This document shows positions 1 through 8,327 of a DNA stretch of 64,000 nucleotides, in pieces. The notes beneath the pieces were generated by a model. The model was not told the origin of the DNA, did no database searches, and worked only from the letters and a program-made list of their open reading frames with translations. The DNA is from Virgibacillus ndiopensis (GTDB lineage: Bacteria; Bacillota; Bacilli; Bacillales; Amphibacillaceae). The stretch lies in assembly GCF_900187325.1 (NCBI RefSeq), contig NZ_FZMZ01000004.1, positions 248,001 to 312,000 of the forward strand. Reading direction: 5' to 3'. Numbering within the stretch: the stretch's first letter is position 1; every line of letters starts with the position of its first letter. The translations under genes and the position numbers were made by a program.

Positions 1-1
1 C

Positions 2-517
2 ATATTAATTTTAGCTCCAGTTATATCAGCGATCTGGGTCAAGCTTTCACGATCTAAACGAGGAGATTTTTCCATACCGACGAAAATGTCGTTTGGGCTC
101 ATGCTGCTTGGACTTGGTTTTATGATTATGGTTCCGGCAGTATTAATTACCGGTAGTGATGAAGGTAACATTACAGTTCAGGCTAACATGTTATTTATGA
201 TTTTCACCTACTTGATGCATACGCTCGGTGAATTGTGCTTGTCACCAATCGGATTATCCATGGTTACAAAAATGTCGCCACTGAAATTTGCATCACTTTT
301 AATGGGTGTTTGGTTCTTAAGCAACGCAGCGGCTAACTATTTAGCTGGGCATGTAGCTTCTTTAACAACTACTTTTGGGTACCTTGAAATTTTCGCCTAT
401 CTTGGTATCGCAGCTATTGCACTCGGTCTGCTATTACTAGCCCTAACCAAACCAATCCAAAAACTCATGCACCTTGATGAGCTGGATGACGTAGACGACA
501 CAAAAGGAATCAGATAA
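2..517 (+). CDS. dtpT: POT-family di/tripeptide:proton symporter, C-terminal part
   Basis: The reading frame is open from the window edge (codons start at base 2), so the true start lies upstream; the first ATG at 86 is internal. The translated part holds at least three hydrophobic segments and the phrase HTLGELCLSPIGLSMVTK, typical of the last third of POT/PTR (DtpT) proton-coupled peptide transporters of the cytoplasmic membrane. The protein ends in an acidic, charged tail. A perfect palindrome follows the TAA stop by 5 bases. The family call is firm; substrate range (di- and tripeptides) is inferred from the family. Confidence 0.88.
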   Translation: MLILAPVISAIWVKLSRSKRGDFSIPTKMSFGLMLLGLGFMIMVPAVLITGSDEGNITVQANMLFMIFTYLMHTLGELCLSPIGLSMVTKMSPLKFASLLMGVWFLSNAAANYLAGHVASLTTTFGYLEIFAYLGIAAIALGLLLLALTKPIQKLMHLDELDDVDDTKGIR

Positions 518-522
518 GCAGT

Positions 523-549
523 GGGACAAGGGGTCAGTCCCCTTGTCCC
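523..549. repeat. Palindromic GGGACAAGGGG repeat
   Basis: Perfect 11-bp inverted repeat (523-533 and 539-549) with a 5-base loop TCAGT, right after the transporter stop codon. It can act as a bidirectional hairpin but lacks a strong T-run. Related GGGACA...TGTCCC palindromes with a GACTG core occur at 39.96-40.09 kb, so this is a dispersed REP-like element and not a gene-specific terminator. Confidence 0.75.
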
Positions 550-550
550 G

Positions 551-1489
551 CTAATAAGACTCAATCAAATTCTTTCTTTCCTTTTCAATGGCAACTAATT
601 CCCTTTCTTTTTGTTCAGCTTCTATCTTCAATTTCCTTAGGATATTATCCACGTTAAATTTTTGATTTTTTGCTTGTTCCAAGGAATCTTGAATTCTTCC
701 TTGAACCATCCAATCCGATATGATTCCATCGAAGAAAAAGTCGGCAAATTTTAACAGCCCGGAAATCTCTATTTGCAAATTAGCGGTTTCATCTAGATCA
801 AGCAATTCCTTTTGAAAGCTTCTCATTTTAGACTGTGCCTGATGAATAGATTCAGTAGCATCATCAATATGACTATGTTTAGCTAAACCTGAGATTGCCC
901 CGCCACCAATCATATCGAAGGTACCCCATCCGGCAGCACTTTCAAGCGAACTTACAGCATTATTAAGTTCGTATGTAACACGATTTCCCGCGTTAATCGC
1001 TTCATTCAGCTCGGTAATATACGCCTGTACGTCACCCTCCTGCTCACTTAAATCGTATAATGCATCCGCGGAAGCAGAATTGCTTTTAGTAATCAGTTCT
1101 TCCTTTACGGTCAACACTTTTCGATATTCATTTTCAGCATTTGCCACATCTTGTAATTTAGTTTGAAGTACTGCAATAGAATCGTTGATTTCATGTTTCG
1201 TTTTCATGGCTTCCTTCAGCATCAATTGTACTGCCGCTACTTCTTGTTTTTCCTTCCGCAGCTTTTCTTCTTTTGATCCGAAAAATGTTTGAAATAAGCT
1301 CGTCAAACTAATGCCTTCCAACTTCTCAACACCCTTCATTTCATCAGCGAGCTGATCTTCCAGATTAACAATCGTATTCTCTATTTCTGATAATTCATCT
1401 CTATAATCGGTTAATTGTCTTCCCCATTTTTTCTTGCTGCTCAGTGCTCCTTTTATTTGCACTAGTTGTTGATTTATTTCTTTATACAT
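551..1489 (-). CDS. Hypothetical coiled-coil protein
   Basis: I do not recognise a named family. The start is taken at the ATG of MYKEINQQ because AAGGGGGA sits just upstream of it; the open frame extends 40 codons further without a ribosome site and would run into the AsnC gene. The 312-aa product is rich in Glu, Lys and Gln with heptad-like patterns in the first 140 residues and again at the C-terminus, around a short glycine-rich, less charged middle (GWGTFDMIGGGAISGLAKHSHIDD at about 190-213). No signal peptide or membrane span is visible. It lies downstream of the AsnC-type regulator on the same strand. A cytoplasmic structural role is possible, but no function can be claimed. Confidence 0.7.
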   Translation of the reverse strand: MYKEINQQLVQIKGALSSKKKWGRQLTDYRDELSEIENTIVNLEDQLADEMKGVEKLEGISLTSLFQTFFGSKEEKLRKEKQEVAAVQLMLKEAMKTKHEINDSIAVLQTKLQDVANAENEYRKVLTVKEELITKSNSASADALYDLSEQEGDVQAYITELNEAINAGNRVTYELNNAVSSLESAAGWGTFDMIGGGAISGLAKHSHIDDATESIHQAQSKMRSFQKELLDLDETANLQIEISGLLKFADFFFDGIISDWMVQGRIQDSLEQAKNQKFNVDNILRKLKIEAEQKERELVAIEKERKNLIESY

Positions 1490-1589
1490 GTAAATCCCCC
1501 TTCGTAAACCTATCTTAGAACATTTAATAAAACGGATATAATGTATACGTTTTAAGGAGTGTTTACGTTTCATTTTTCTATTAAAGCAG

Positions 1590-2003
1590 CTATTCTTTAT
1601 TAATAACAATCGATAATTTATAGCTCACATAATTGCTCAAGTCTGTTAAAAATGCATCTACTATTTCATTGGATGGAAATTTACATTCGAGCATATAACA
1701 ACTTTCGCCACTGACTTTGTAGTTGTTTATAACATATTGAGCTTGTTTTTTTATGAACGATAAATAAGGTTGATGATTTGTACTTTTCGTAAAAATATGT
1801 ATAATTGCATGAACAGAATACCCCATTTTTACTTGGTTAACTTTAATCGTATACCCTTCAATAACACCACTGTCTTCCAATTTTGCCACTCTTGCTGCTG
1901 TAGCTGGTCCTGTCAAATGGACTTTCTCGCCTAATTCTTTCATTGTAATCCGACTGTTTCTGGATAGTTCATCTATGATAAAAATATCTGTGTTATCCAA
2001 CAT
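1590..2003 (-). CDS. Lrp/AsnC family transcriptional regulator
   Basis: The 137-aa product has an N-terminal winged helix (DELSRNSRITMKELGEKVHL...GPATAARVAKLEDSGVIEGY) followed by a RAM-type ligand-binding half (about residues 65-137). This is the normal Lrp/AsnC layout, although the protein is slightly short. The start is the second ATG (MLDNTD): AAAGGAG falls inside the first six codons of the longer frame, 8 bases before it. It is divergent from an MBL-fold hydrolase gene, with an inverted AAGTAAA repeat between them, so control of that gene and of itself is likely. The effector is unknown. Confidence 0.85.
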   Translation of the reverse strand: MLDNTDIFIIDELSRNSRITMKELGEKVHLTGPATAARVAKLEDSGVIEGYTIKVNQVKMGYSVHAIIHIFTKSTNHQPYLSFIKKQAQYVINNYKVSGESCYMLECKFPSNEIVDAFLTDLSNYVSYKLSIVINKE

Positions 2004-2026
2004 TTCGCTAACTCCTTTCATAAATA

Positions 2027-2053
2027 AAGTAAAACGGACAAAAGACTTTACTT
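2027..2053. promoter_or_regulatory. Candidate operator between asnC-type gene and MBL gene
   Basis: Inverted repeat AAGTAAA (2027-2033) / TTTACTT (2047-2053) with a 13-base spacer, inside the 130-bp divergent intergenic region. Position and symmetry suit an Lrp-type dimer site. This is inferred from the sequence only. Confidence 0.4.
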
Positions 2054-2133
2054 AATCTATGTATCCATCTATAGGTGATAGTTTAGAATATACATTGTTC
2101 AAACAAAATTTCAAAGAAAAGGAGTCATCTCAT

Positions 2134-2895
2134 ATGAATTTACAACACATTCGAAATGCAACATTACTAGTAGAATACGCAGGGAAAAAGTTTTTAATCG
2201 ATCCAATGTTGGCGGAAAAAGGAGCTTACCCGCCCTTCCCAAATTCACCAAGACAAGATCAGAACAATCCTTTGGTAAATTTACCAACATCCATTGACCA
2301 CATTATTCAAGATATTGATGTGGTCATCGTCACTCATCTCCATCTTGACCACTGGGATGATGCTGCCAAAGAATCATTGCCAAAAGAAATTAAAATATTT
2401 TCTCAAAATGAAGAAGATGCGATAGAAATTAGAAATGCTGGTTTCAAAAATGTAGATGTTTTACAAGAGGATACAGTTTTCGAAGGTATCCAATTAATTA
2501 AAACCAAAGGCGAGCATGGAAGAGGCGAAATCTTAAAAGCTGCTGGTCTAGTATGTGGCATTGTCTTCAAACATGTTACAGAGAAAACATTATATGTTGC
2601 TGGTGATACAGTTTGGTATGATGCCGTTCAAGAAGTAATTGACACACATGATCCAGAAATTATTGTCGTAAACGCTGGTGATAATCAATTCGATGAAGGC
2701 GGTTCTTTGGTAATGGGAAAAGACGATGTCTATCATATGTATAAAGCTGCTCCCAATGCAAAAATTATTGCTGTCCACATGGAAGCTGTCAATCACTGGA
2801 CATTATCAAGAGATGAATTAAAAAACTTTGCTAACGAAAAAGAATTCTCCTCTACTGTTTTAGTACCAGATGACGGAGAATCATACTCATTTTAG
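2134..2895 (+). CDS. MBL-fold metal-dependent hydrolase (UlaG-like)
   Basis: The product is 253 aa with the metallo-beta-lactamase fold: an early NATLLVEYAGKKFLIDPML strand pair, the metal motif THLHLDHWD (HxHxDH) near residue 85, and later GDTVWYD and HMEAVNHW histidine-containing loops. This matches the UlaG/YtkL-like branch of cytoplasmic hydrolases. The start is the ATG preceded by AAAAGGAG at 9-base spacing; 25 upstream in-frame codons have no ribosome site. It is divergent from an AsnC-type regulator. The substrate cannot be deduced. A strong terminator follows. Confidence 0.85.
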   Translation: MNLQHIRNATLLVEYAGKKFLIDPMLAEKGAYPPFPNSPRQDQNNPLVNLPTSIDHIIQDIDVVIVTHLHLDHWDDAAKESLPKEIKIFSQNEEDAIEIRNAGFKNVDVLQEDTVFEGIQLIKTKGEHGRGEILKAAGLVCGIVFKHVTEKTLYVAGDTVWYDAVQEVIDTHDPEIIVVNAGDNQFDEGGSLVMGKDDVYHMYKAAPNAKIIAVHMEAVNHWTLSRDELKNFANEKEFSSTVLVPDDGESYSF

Positions 2896-2900
2896 GAATC

Positions 2901-2940
2901 AAATCAGACAGAAATAATAATTTTCTGTCTGATTTTTTCT
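2901..2940 (+). terminator. Rho-independent terminator
   Basis: Stem AAATCAGACAGAAA pairs with TTTCTGTCTGATTT around an 8-base loop and ends in a T-run, directly after the MBL hydrolase stop. Confidence 0.85.
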
Positions 2941-2944
2941 TTCA

Positions 2945-2972
2945 GTTCAACTAATTTGCTGGATAGTTGAAC
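2945..2972. repeat. Dispersed hairpin repeat, GTTCAACTA form
   Basis: GTTCAACTA (2945-2953) is matched by TAGTTGAAC (2964-2972) around a TTTGCTGG core. This is the clearest full palindromic copy of the degenerate family found in most gaps of the first 33 kb. Confidence 0.65.
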
Positions 2973-3182
2973 ATACTTCTTCATCCATTTTTCAAGTATT
3001 ACTTTTTCGTATTTTGGTCTCTAACTTGTATTAGTAATGTTTCTAGTCAACTCAGTTTATAGTTACGTTATTTACATAAGAACTACTTCTTAATGACAGA
3101 AAAACTGCGATATCTTTTTGTATTAACCTGCTCCGTCAGTACAAGTAGCAATTTCCCCTTAGCGAATTATAAAATAAGAACT

Positions 3183-3650
3183 CTAATTTTGTCGAAATAG
3201 TTTTATCACTTTATATCCGTCACTAGATATTCCATTATAAGCACCAAAAAAAGATGGATACTTTATTGGTATTATTGTTATAACAAATTGTGCTAATGCT
3301 GCATTTGCAACTGCTTTCATTAAATAGTCAAATATACTTGGAAAGTTAACATAATAAATTAGTACAAAACATGTGCTACATAATATTAATGAAGAGATTG
3401 GACCAGCAAGAAATATAAAAATATTATTAATTCTACTCTCCTTTTCAGATGAAACATCATAGCTAAAAAAGCCAACCCAGCCACTCAAAGGTTGAATCTT
3501 TAAAGTTAGTCTTCCAAACGTTAAACCCCTGCCTTCAAATCGTTTCCCTAACCTAATCTCTACGGGTACTTTTAACAATCGAGAGGCTACCAAGGAATGA
3601 CCAAGCTCGTGGACAAAAGTGGTAAATGGTAGAATAAGTGCAACAAACAA
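3183..3650 (-). CDS. M50-like membrane metalloprotease (HELGH)
   Basis: The product carries the zinc-protease motif HELGH inside a hydrophobic N-terminal helix (FTTFVHELGHSLVA), two or three more membrane segments, and a C-terminal YNGISSDGYKVIKLF that resembles the second metal-binding element (D-G) of site-2-protease-like M50 peptidases. It is membrane-bound and would act on substrates within or near the bilayer. The start is uncertain: TTG at 3650 has no ribosome site, while an excellent AGGGGGTG lies before an in-frame ATA at 3677, which would add nine hydrophobic residues. Either ATA is used or an ATG has mutated. The gene stands alone. Family 0.75, activity unknown. Confidence 0.7.
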   Translation of the reverse strand: MFVALILPFTTFVHELGHSLVASRLLKVPVEIRLGKRFEGRGLTFGRLTLKIQPLSGWVGFFSYDVSSEKESRINNIFIFLAGPISSLILCSTCFVLIYYVNFPSIFDYLMKAVANAALAQFVITIIPIKYPSFFGAYNGISSDGYKVIKLFRQN

Positions 3651-4135
3651 TAAAAAAGTTAATAAAAACTCTACTATGTTTTCACCCCCTCTACAATTTT
3701 GTTATTTTTCTTTCATTTTATCTAATGTTTCAAGTATTCCCACAACAATAAACCATATTTTCATTTTACCATAAATATCCTATCAATCTTATTAAGTTAT
3801 TCTGCTGCGTCAGCTTACGTATATCTTTTCACAATCTCCATTTTATTAACATTTAAATTATCTTAGTGAAGATCTTCCACAAAATGGCCATTTCAAAAAA
3901 TAACGCAAATCCTTATTTAGGAAAAGCGCCAGATAATTGAATTTAATTTTTCTATTGCATAGTATCGTTGTACCACGCAGTAAAATCGGATCAGTTTTTG
4001 ATTTTAATTATGTATGGTTAAATGCCAATATATTTTCCACAATAGACCCTAAGGATACTACCAAAATATAATGGTGTAGTATATTTAAGATCTTTTTTTC
4101 ATTCAGCTTATTAAGATAACACGACATTTTTACTT
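3651..4135. other. Intergenic gap with degenerate repeats
   Basis: No gene was found. At about 3905-3930 lies one copy of the GCGC-type repeat (GCAAATCCTTATTTAGGAAA then AGCGCC, followed by a TAATTGAA tail), and near 3795 a remnant of the CTGCTGCGTCAG motif. The remainder is AT-rich sequence without recognisable signals. Confidence 0.6.
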
Positions 4136-4882
4136 TTAGGGGAGGCTCAACTTGGACATCCTGCCGCCATCCACTGTATAGACCTGACCTGTGATAAACC
4201 CAGCCTCATCGGCTGCAAGAAAAGCCACGAGTGCAGCCACTTCCTCGGGGGAGCCCGTACGGCACACAGGGTGGATGCGAGCGATGTTGCGTCGAAACTT
4301 CTCTGGATCAGCTATACTTTCGATCATATCGAGGTTTAGATCGGTATCGATCCACCCGGGTGCCACCGCATTGCAGCGGATGCCTTCATGGCCATGGTCC
4401 ACCGCCACTGAACGAGTCAGGCCATGAAGCCCGGCCTTGGAGGCGCAGTAGGCAACATGCCCGGGATTAGCCGCCAACCCTTCAACTGAGCCGGTATTAA
4501 CGATGCTGCCTTTCGTCTTGCGCAGGTAAGGCAACGCTGCGCGTATCAGTAGGAAGGGGGCAGTCAAGTTTAGGTTGAGGTTGCGTTGCCAATCCTCAAG
4601 GCTCAATTCTTCGATCGCGGCTTCCTGCATCATACCAGCATTGTTGATTAGCACATCAAGTCTCCCAGTGTGGGCGATAACCTCAGTAATGATCTGTTCC
4701 GGTGTATGTGGGTCGGAGAAATCTGCGGTGATCGAGTCAAATTCCTTGTCCTCGCCTCGCTGCGCGGTGATCACAGTCGCTCCCTCGTCACGCAACCGGC
4801 GGGCGATGGCCTGTCCAATCCCCGAACGCCCGCCTGTCACCAGCGCCACCTTATTTTCAAATCTCTTTATTTGATTTGTCAT
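4136..4882 (-). CDS. SDR-family short-chain dehydrogenase/reductase
   Basis: A classical SDR of 248 aa. The NAD(P) glycine motif TGGRSGIG is near residue 16, NNAG near 80, the catalytic Ser in NTGSVEG, then YCASK (Tyr-xxx-Lys), and the C-terminal end TGQVYTVDGG is typical. The start is the ATG after TAAGGAGG; 18 upstream codons are ignored. The coding sequence is strikingly GC-rich with G/C third positions, unlike the AT-rich neighbours, while the ribosome site and flanks are AT-rich. This suggests import from a high-GC donor. The substrate is unknown; an oxidoreductase acting on sugars or secondary alcohols is the usual role. Confidence 0.9.
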   Translation of the reverse strand: MTNQIKRFENKVALVTGGRSGIGQAIARRLRDEGATVITAQRGEDKEFDSITADFSDPHTPEQIITEVIAHTGRLDVLINNAGMMQEAAIEELSLEDWQRNLNLNLTAPFLLIRAALPYLRKTKGSIVNTGSVEGLAANPGHVAYCASKAGLHGLTRSVAVDHGHEGIRCNAVAPGWIDTDLNLDMIESIADPEKFRRNIARIHPVCRTGSPEEVAALVAFLAADEAGFITGQVYTVDGGRMSKLSLP

Positions 4883-5096
4883 TATAATAACCTCCTTATA
4901 CAAAAATCTGGTCCAATAACCCAAGAAAGAGCGCAATATTTATTCCATTCTTGCGTCCGTTTCTGCTTAACAATCCCCTCAATAGTTATTTGATTTTCTC
5001 CACCAAAACTTCTGCTACTACTTTAGCAAAAGTGATAACCTTTATTGAATAATCACAACAATTAGTTTATTTACAACTCTTCACATAGCTACAAGA

Positions 5097-5371
5097 TTAA
5101 ATCGAACGTCCAAACTCTGTAATTACAAAATCAGTAGAATATATTTATTTTTTTCTCTCGATTCTGATTTCCCCACTTCAGAAATACGTTGAATCAATCT
5201 TTTATATTCTAATTCTAACTGTTAAATATTCTAATAACATGAACCTTTGATGTAATTGACTACAGACTCGTAATTTTGCTCATTCATAATTGCCATAAGT
5301 TCATATCCATACAAACCTGTTTTTTTTAACAAACCTAAGATCAAAAGTGGAATCAATTGATCTCTCCTCAT
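5097..5371 (-). pseudogene. Decayed PadR-family regulator
   Basis: An ATG at 5371 opens MRRDQLIPLLILGLLKKTGL followed by YGYELMAIMNEQNYESVVNYIKGS, a textbook PadR winged-helix start, and stops after 46 codons at 5231. Beyond it, in shifted frames, the rest is still readable: LIQRISEVGKSESREKN, then TEFGRS before a TAA at 5097. So this is one PadR gene broken by at least two small indels. It is too short to appear as a long open frame. It lies just downstream of the SGNH esterase gene on the same strand. Confidence 0.75.
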
Positions 5372-5391
5372 AAAATGAGATTAATTTTGCT

Positions 5392-6240
5392 TTACTTACT
5401 TTCATTAATATTGGAGACATTAATAGAAAATTCCTCAAAACTCAATTGTCCTAAGGCAAACTTCATACTTTGAACAAATATACGTTCATTTTTATTTAGT
5501 TCGCGTTTTGCTTCCTTTTCAATCCATTCATGCTCTATATCCAAAATATCTAAAACATGCTTTTGTTTTGAAAAAGCTTCATAGTATCTCAATCCAAATT
5601 TTCTTTGAGAGATAGCATCAATATGAATACCATCTGGATTTGCTGTTAAGCCTTTTGATGTTACAAAATAGCAATTTTTTTCGGCATAAGCAACTTTAGA
5701 TAATATCTGGTTTATTTGTTTATATTCTACAGCACTTTTTCCAAATCCGACCTCTCCAAGGTAATGTCCCAACTCACCAATAATAATCGGGATATCTGGT
5801 ACATTCAATTCTTCTCTCAAGTGTTTAAATAATGAAAGCAATTTATCTTCATACGTCTTATAACGTTCTCCGTAACTGTCGCTTTCCCCTTGGTGCCACA
5901 AAATTCCCACTATTTCACTTGTTTCCATAGCAAATTTTGCTTCAGAAATCGCATGTCTTGTTAATAGTCCATCAATTGACCACTCATCAATAGTGCTTCC
6001 TCCCTCGGCACATGTTATTACCCCAATGGACTCGCCCGGATGATCCTCCGTCCAAGCCTGAGCAAAAGAGGCTGCTGGCCCGACACCAGATACGTGACGA
6101 TCAAAATTAAGTGGTTCTGCCATCATTTGCCATCTGCCGTTTCGCAACATATTTATGTGCTCATTATAAATCGGCGGTACATCCTCAATAAATCCTCTGC
6201 CTGCCATGTTGGATTGTCCGATTAATAATATAGATTTCAT
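5392..6240 (-). CDS. SGNH-type sialate O-acetylesterase-like protein
   Basis: The 282-aa product begins with the GQSNMAGRG block (nucleophile Ser) of the SASA/CE6-like branch of SGNH hydrolases. It continues with GVGPAASFA, EGGSTIDEW, a central WHQGESDS block and a C-terminal DGIHIDAISQRKFG containing the Asp-x-x-His pair. These are the four expected esterase blocks, so it is probably active in removing acetyl groups from carbohydrates. No signal peptide is visible, so it is predicted cytoplasmic. The start is the ATG after AAAGAAGG. The last 60 residues are charged and less conserved. A broken padR follows. Confidence 0.8.
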   Translation of the reverse strand: MKSILLIGQSNMAGRGFIEDVPPIYNEHINMLRNGRWQMMAEPLNFDRHVSGVGPAASFAQAWTEDHPGESIGVITCAEGGSTIDEWSIDGLLTRHAISEAKFAMETSEIVGILWHQGESDSYGERYKTYEDKLLSLFKHLREELNVPDIPIIIGELGHYLGEVGFGKSAVEYKQINQILSKVAYAEKNCYFVTSKGLTANPDGIHIDAISQRKFGLRYYEAFSKQKHVLDILDIEHEWIEKEAKRELNKNERIFVQSMKFALGQLSFEEFSINVSNINESK

Positions 6241-6370
6241 AAAAAAACCTTCTTTCTTTGTTTGCATAGGTCTAAATAGACTAAACAGGATTAAGAGTAC
6301 AGCCTAATTATACTTTTTTGTGAAGTCGATTTTGTCTTTATTCAACTAAATGACCCTTATGTACAATATG

Positions 6371-6401
6371 GGGCGCTCTTTATTATTAAGGAATCGCGCC
6401 C
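6371..6401. repeat. GCGC hairpin repeat
   Basis: GGGGCGC...TTATTATTAAGGAAT...GCGCCC in the gap between the esterase and the ArsR gene, preceded by a TTCAACTAAATGACCCTTA half-element. It matches copies at 15040, 15846 and 19020 in layout. Confidence 0.55.
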
Positions 6402-6522
6402 TTTTCTTGAATAAAAGTGGATGTAAATTAACGGTAAAGCAAAAAGATTCCCCCTTCAAGGAAATCCTTTTGACTTTATTACACAGCTTGATCAAAACTT
6501 GTCTCTATTTAACTTTCAATTA

Positions 6523-6849
6523 TTAATCTTCTGCTATGCGCTTAATCCAATCTAATTTTCTATCCCAATCCTCAGCTAGATTTTTCATCCACTCTGCTGT
6601 TGAAGACAGTTGCTGTGGACACACCTTATATCTTACTTCCCGCCCAACACGATTGCTGGATACAAGCCTAGCATCTTTTAAGATTGTTAGATGTTTAACA
6701 ACTGCCTGACGAGAAACAGTTACCGTAGTTGCTAATGTTGTTGCTGTAGCTTGTCCCCTTAAAGCGATTAGATCAAGTAACTCTCGACGTGTGGGGTCTG
6801 CTAAGGCGATCAAGATATTTTCGAAATTATTACTATCTATAGTTGCCAA
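6523..6849 (-). CDS. ArsR-family winged-helix regulator
   Basis: A small ArsR/SmtB-type protein: ADPTRRELLDLIALRGQATATTLATTVTVSRQAVVKHL is the classic start and recognition helix, followed by a wing (GREVRYKV) and a C-terminal WMKNLAEDWDRKLDWIKR helix. No metal-binding Cys is visible, as in the subgroup paired with SRPBCC proteins. The start is uncertain: TTG 6849 just after the upstream stop, or GTG 6864 with a 14-base overlap; the much longer open frame is a shadow of the upstream gene. It is the second gene of a two-gene unit and probably represses its own operon. Confidence 0.82.
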   Translation of the reverse strand: MATIDSNNFENILIALADPTRRELLDLIALRGQATATTLATTVTVSRQAVVKHLTILKDARLVSSNRVGREVRYKVCPQQLSSTAEWMKNLAEDWDRKLDWIKRIAED

Positions 6850-6850
6850 T

Positions 6851-7282
6851 TTATTGCTCAGCACGCTTCCGCAGTACTTCCATTTGCATCTCCCAGCCAT
6901 GGACATTCCCTTTAAAGAACTTGCTTCGCTCTTGTTCGGATACTGCAAGGTGTGAAAAGCCACTTTCAACTACTCTAAGTAAAGTTCCCCCATCTTTTGA
7001 AGTCAATTTGAACTCAACTAGCGTAGAGTTTTCTCCTTTTGGTTCCTCTCCGGCAAATGAACTTGCCCACCGACATGCAAGGTAATTTGGTGGTTCTGAT
7101 TGTTCTATCAACACTGGGAATTGTCCGTACTTCGTGTCCGCTACCACACGTGATCCATCTACTTGAACCTTGTCCGGCCCAGGTGCATCACCAACCCACC
7201 TTGCCGGTTGGCTAATTAACTCCCATACCGTTTGGATAGGTGCGTTAATAAAAATCTCTCTTTTAATTCGATCATTAGCCAT
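6851..7282 (-). CDS. SRPBCC/AHSA1-type protein
   Basis: The product is about 143 aa, begins IKREIFINAPIQTVWELISQPARW, and ends with a long helix containing GNVHGWEMQMEVLRKRAEQ, as in the Aha1/START-like SRPBCC family that binds small hydrophobic ligands. The start is the ATG after AAAGGAGGAGTAGTA. It is co-transcribed with the ArsR-type gene that follows directly; this pairing is common in Firmicutes. The ligand is unknown. The first gap upstream holds no further gene. Confidence 0.85.
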   Translation of the reverse strand: MANDRIKREIFINAPIQTVWELISQPARWVGDAPGPDKVQVDGSRVVADTKYGQFPVLIEQSEPPNYLACRWASSFAGEEPKGENSTLVEFKLTSKDGGTLLRVVESGFSHLAVSEQERSKFFKGNVHGWEMQMEVLRKRAEQ

Positions 7283-7514
7283 TACTACTCCTCCTTTTCG
7301 CAAGTGCAACCCAAGTGTAGCACATTAGAGGAATATTTGAAAAAAAATATATTTATTCCTTTCAAATAAACTTAAATCAGAACAGGTCTTACATTATCTG
7401 CATTTTTGTTTAAGACATTCCATAAGAAAAGAGAGCAAACAAGAGCTTGTATTTCAATTTCTTGAAAATCAAGGGATAGTGTACTATTTGATTAATCCAG
7501 TGGTTCCCTAATAT

Positions 7515-7952
7515 TTATCTGATTTGCTCCGCCAACTCTAAAATAATTCCCTCTGGACCACGAACGTAGCATAACTTATAACTTTCTTCATATTGCTGTA
7601 TCTCACTAAAGAATTCCGTGCCTTTCTTTTTCAGTTTTGCAACAATAGCTTCAATATCTTCAACAGCAAAGCAAATATGTCGGATACCCAGCGTATTTGC
7701 AAAAGGCCGCTGAATACCTTTTTCATCTGAAGGCGTATTAAATTTGACTAGCTCTATCCATGCCTGACCATCTTGCATCCCCAATCCAACACAGGACGTT
7801 TTAACATCATCAAGCCCAACTATTCTATCCAACTGTTCTCCATCCAATTCCCATTCGGCTTGCACTTCAAGTCCTAAATCAAGAAAAAACGCTTTTGCCT
7901 CTGAAAGATCATTGACGTTTATACTCACATGATCTATTCTATTGATCTTCAT
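7515..7952 (-). CDS. VOC-family (glyoxalase-fold) protein
   Basis: The 145-aa product has two beta-alpha-beta-beta-beta repeats: INRIDHVSINVNDLSEAKAF at the start, then GIRHICFAVEDIEAIVAKL and a closing GPEGIILELAE. His8, His in IRHI and Glu in LELAE are the usual metal ligands of vicinal-oxygen-chelate enzymes. The start ATG is preceded by ATAGGAGGTATGAG. Family members include glyoxalases, dioxygenases and antibiotic-binding proteins, and the specific role cannot be told here. It is a single gene with nothing cotranscribed. Confidence 0.85.
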   Translation of the reverse strand: MKINRIDHVSINVNDLSEAKAFFLDLGLEVQAEWELDGEQLDRIVGLDDVKTSCVGLGMQDGQAWIELVKFNTPSDEKGIQRPFANTLGIRHICFAVEDIEAIVAKLKKKGTEFFSEIQQYEESYKLCYVRGPEGIILELAEQIR

Positions 7953-7997
7953 ATCTCATACCTCCTATGTTCCTGTTATTTCAATACCTGTATTCGT

Positions 7998-8069
7998 GTA
8001 AAGTTTGTTTGTAATTCTAATTCGTTTAAAACTGAAAATATCCTTCTTTAACAAACCTGCCCCATTAGT
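7998..8069. repeat. 72-bp repeat, copy A
   Basis: AAGTTTGTTTGTAATTCT...AATATCCTTCTT...AAC is shared, at roughly three of four positions by eye, with 11851-11920. It ends in the dispersed ACCTGCCCCATTAG motif. The 375-bp gap has no gene. Confidence 0.6.
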
Positions 8070-8213
8070 GAAAAAGCGTTCTTGACGCTGTTGCAGAAAC
8101 GCAACCGTTACTTAAATAAGTATTACAATTTTTTTAAGCACAACAATAAATTGCATCATCCAACATAAATTATCTCCTTAGTTCTGATTAAAAGTATAGT
8201 AAATTCGCTATAA

Positions 8214-8251
8214 AGGGTAGCGTCAGGAAAATGCAGATTTACAACGTTAAG
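8214..8251 (+). mobile_element. Solitary Tn3-family 38-bp inverted repeat
   Basis: 38 bases running from AGGGTAGCGTCAGG to AACGTTAAG. It differs from the copy at 17152 at only three places and has the GGG...TAAG ends of Tn3-family terminal repeats; the first G is mutated to A. It closely resembles the Tn1546 end as I recall it. No transposase or opposite end is present nearby, so this is a relic. Confidence 0.65.
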
Positions 8252-8268
8252 GAAGTTTCAATATTAAA

Positions 8269-8312
8269 AAAACCTAATTTTTCAGCATTAAATGAGAAAT
8301 TAGGTTTTTTCA
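8269..8312 (-). terminator. Bidirectional terminator
   Basis: Hairpin AACCTAATTTTTC / GAGAAATTAGGTT flanked by an A-run and a T-run. It lies 16 bases after the DinB-type stop and terminates it on the minus strand. Confidence 0.8.
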
Positions 8313-8327
8313 TTAATAGAAAAACAC

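Noticed and set aside
4191-4993. Plus-strand frames opposite the SDR gene
   Set aside because: They are antisense shadows that stay open because of the high GC content of the SDR gene.
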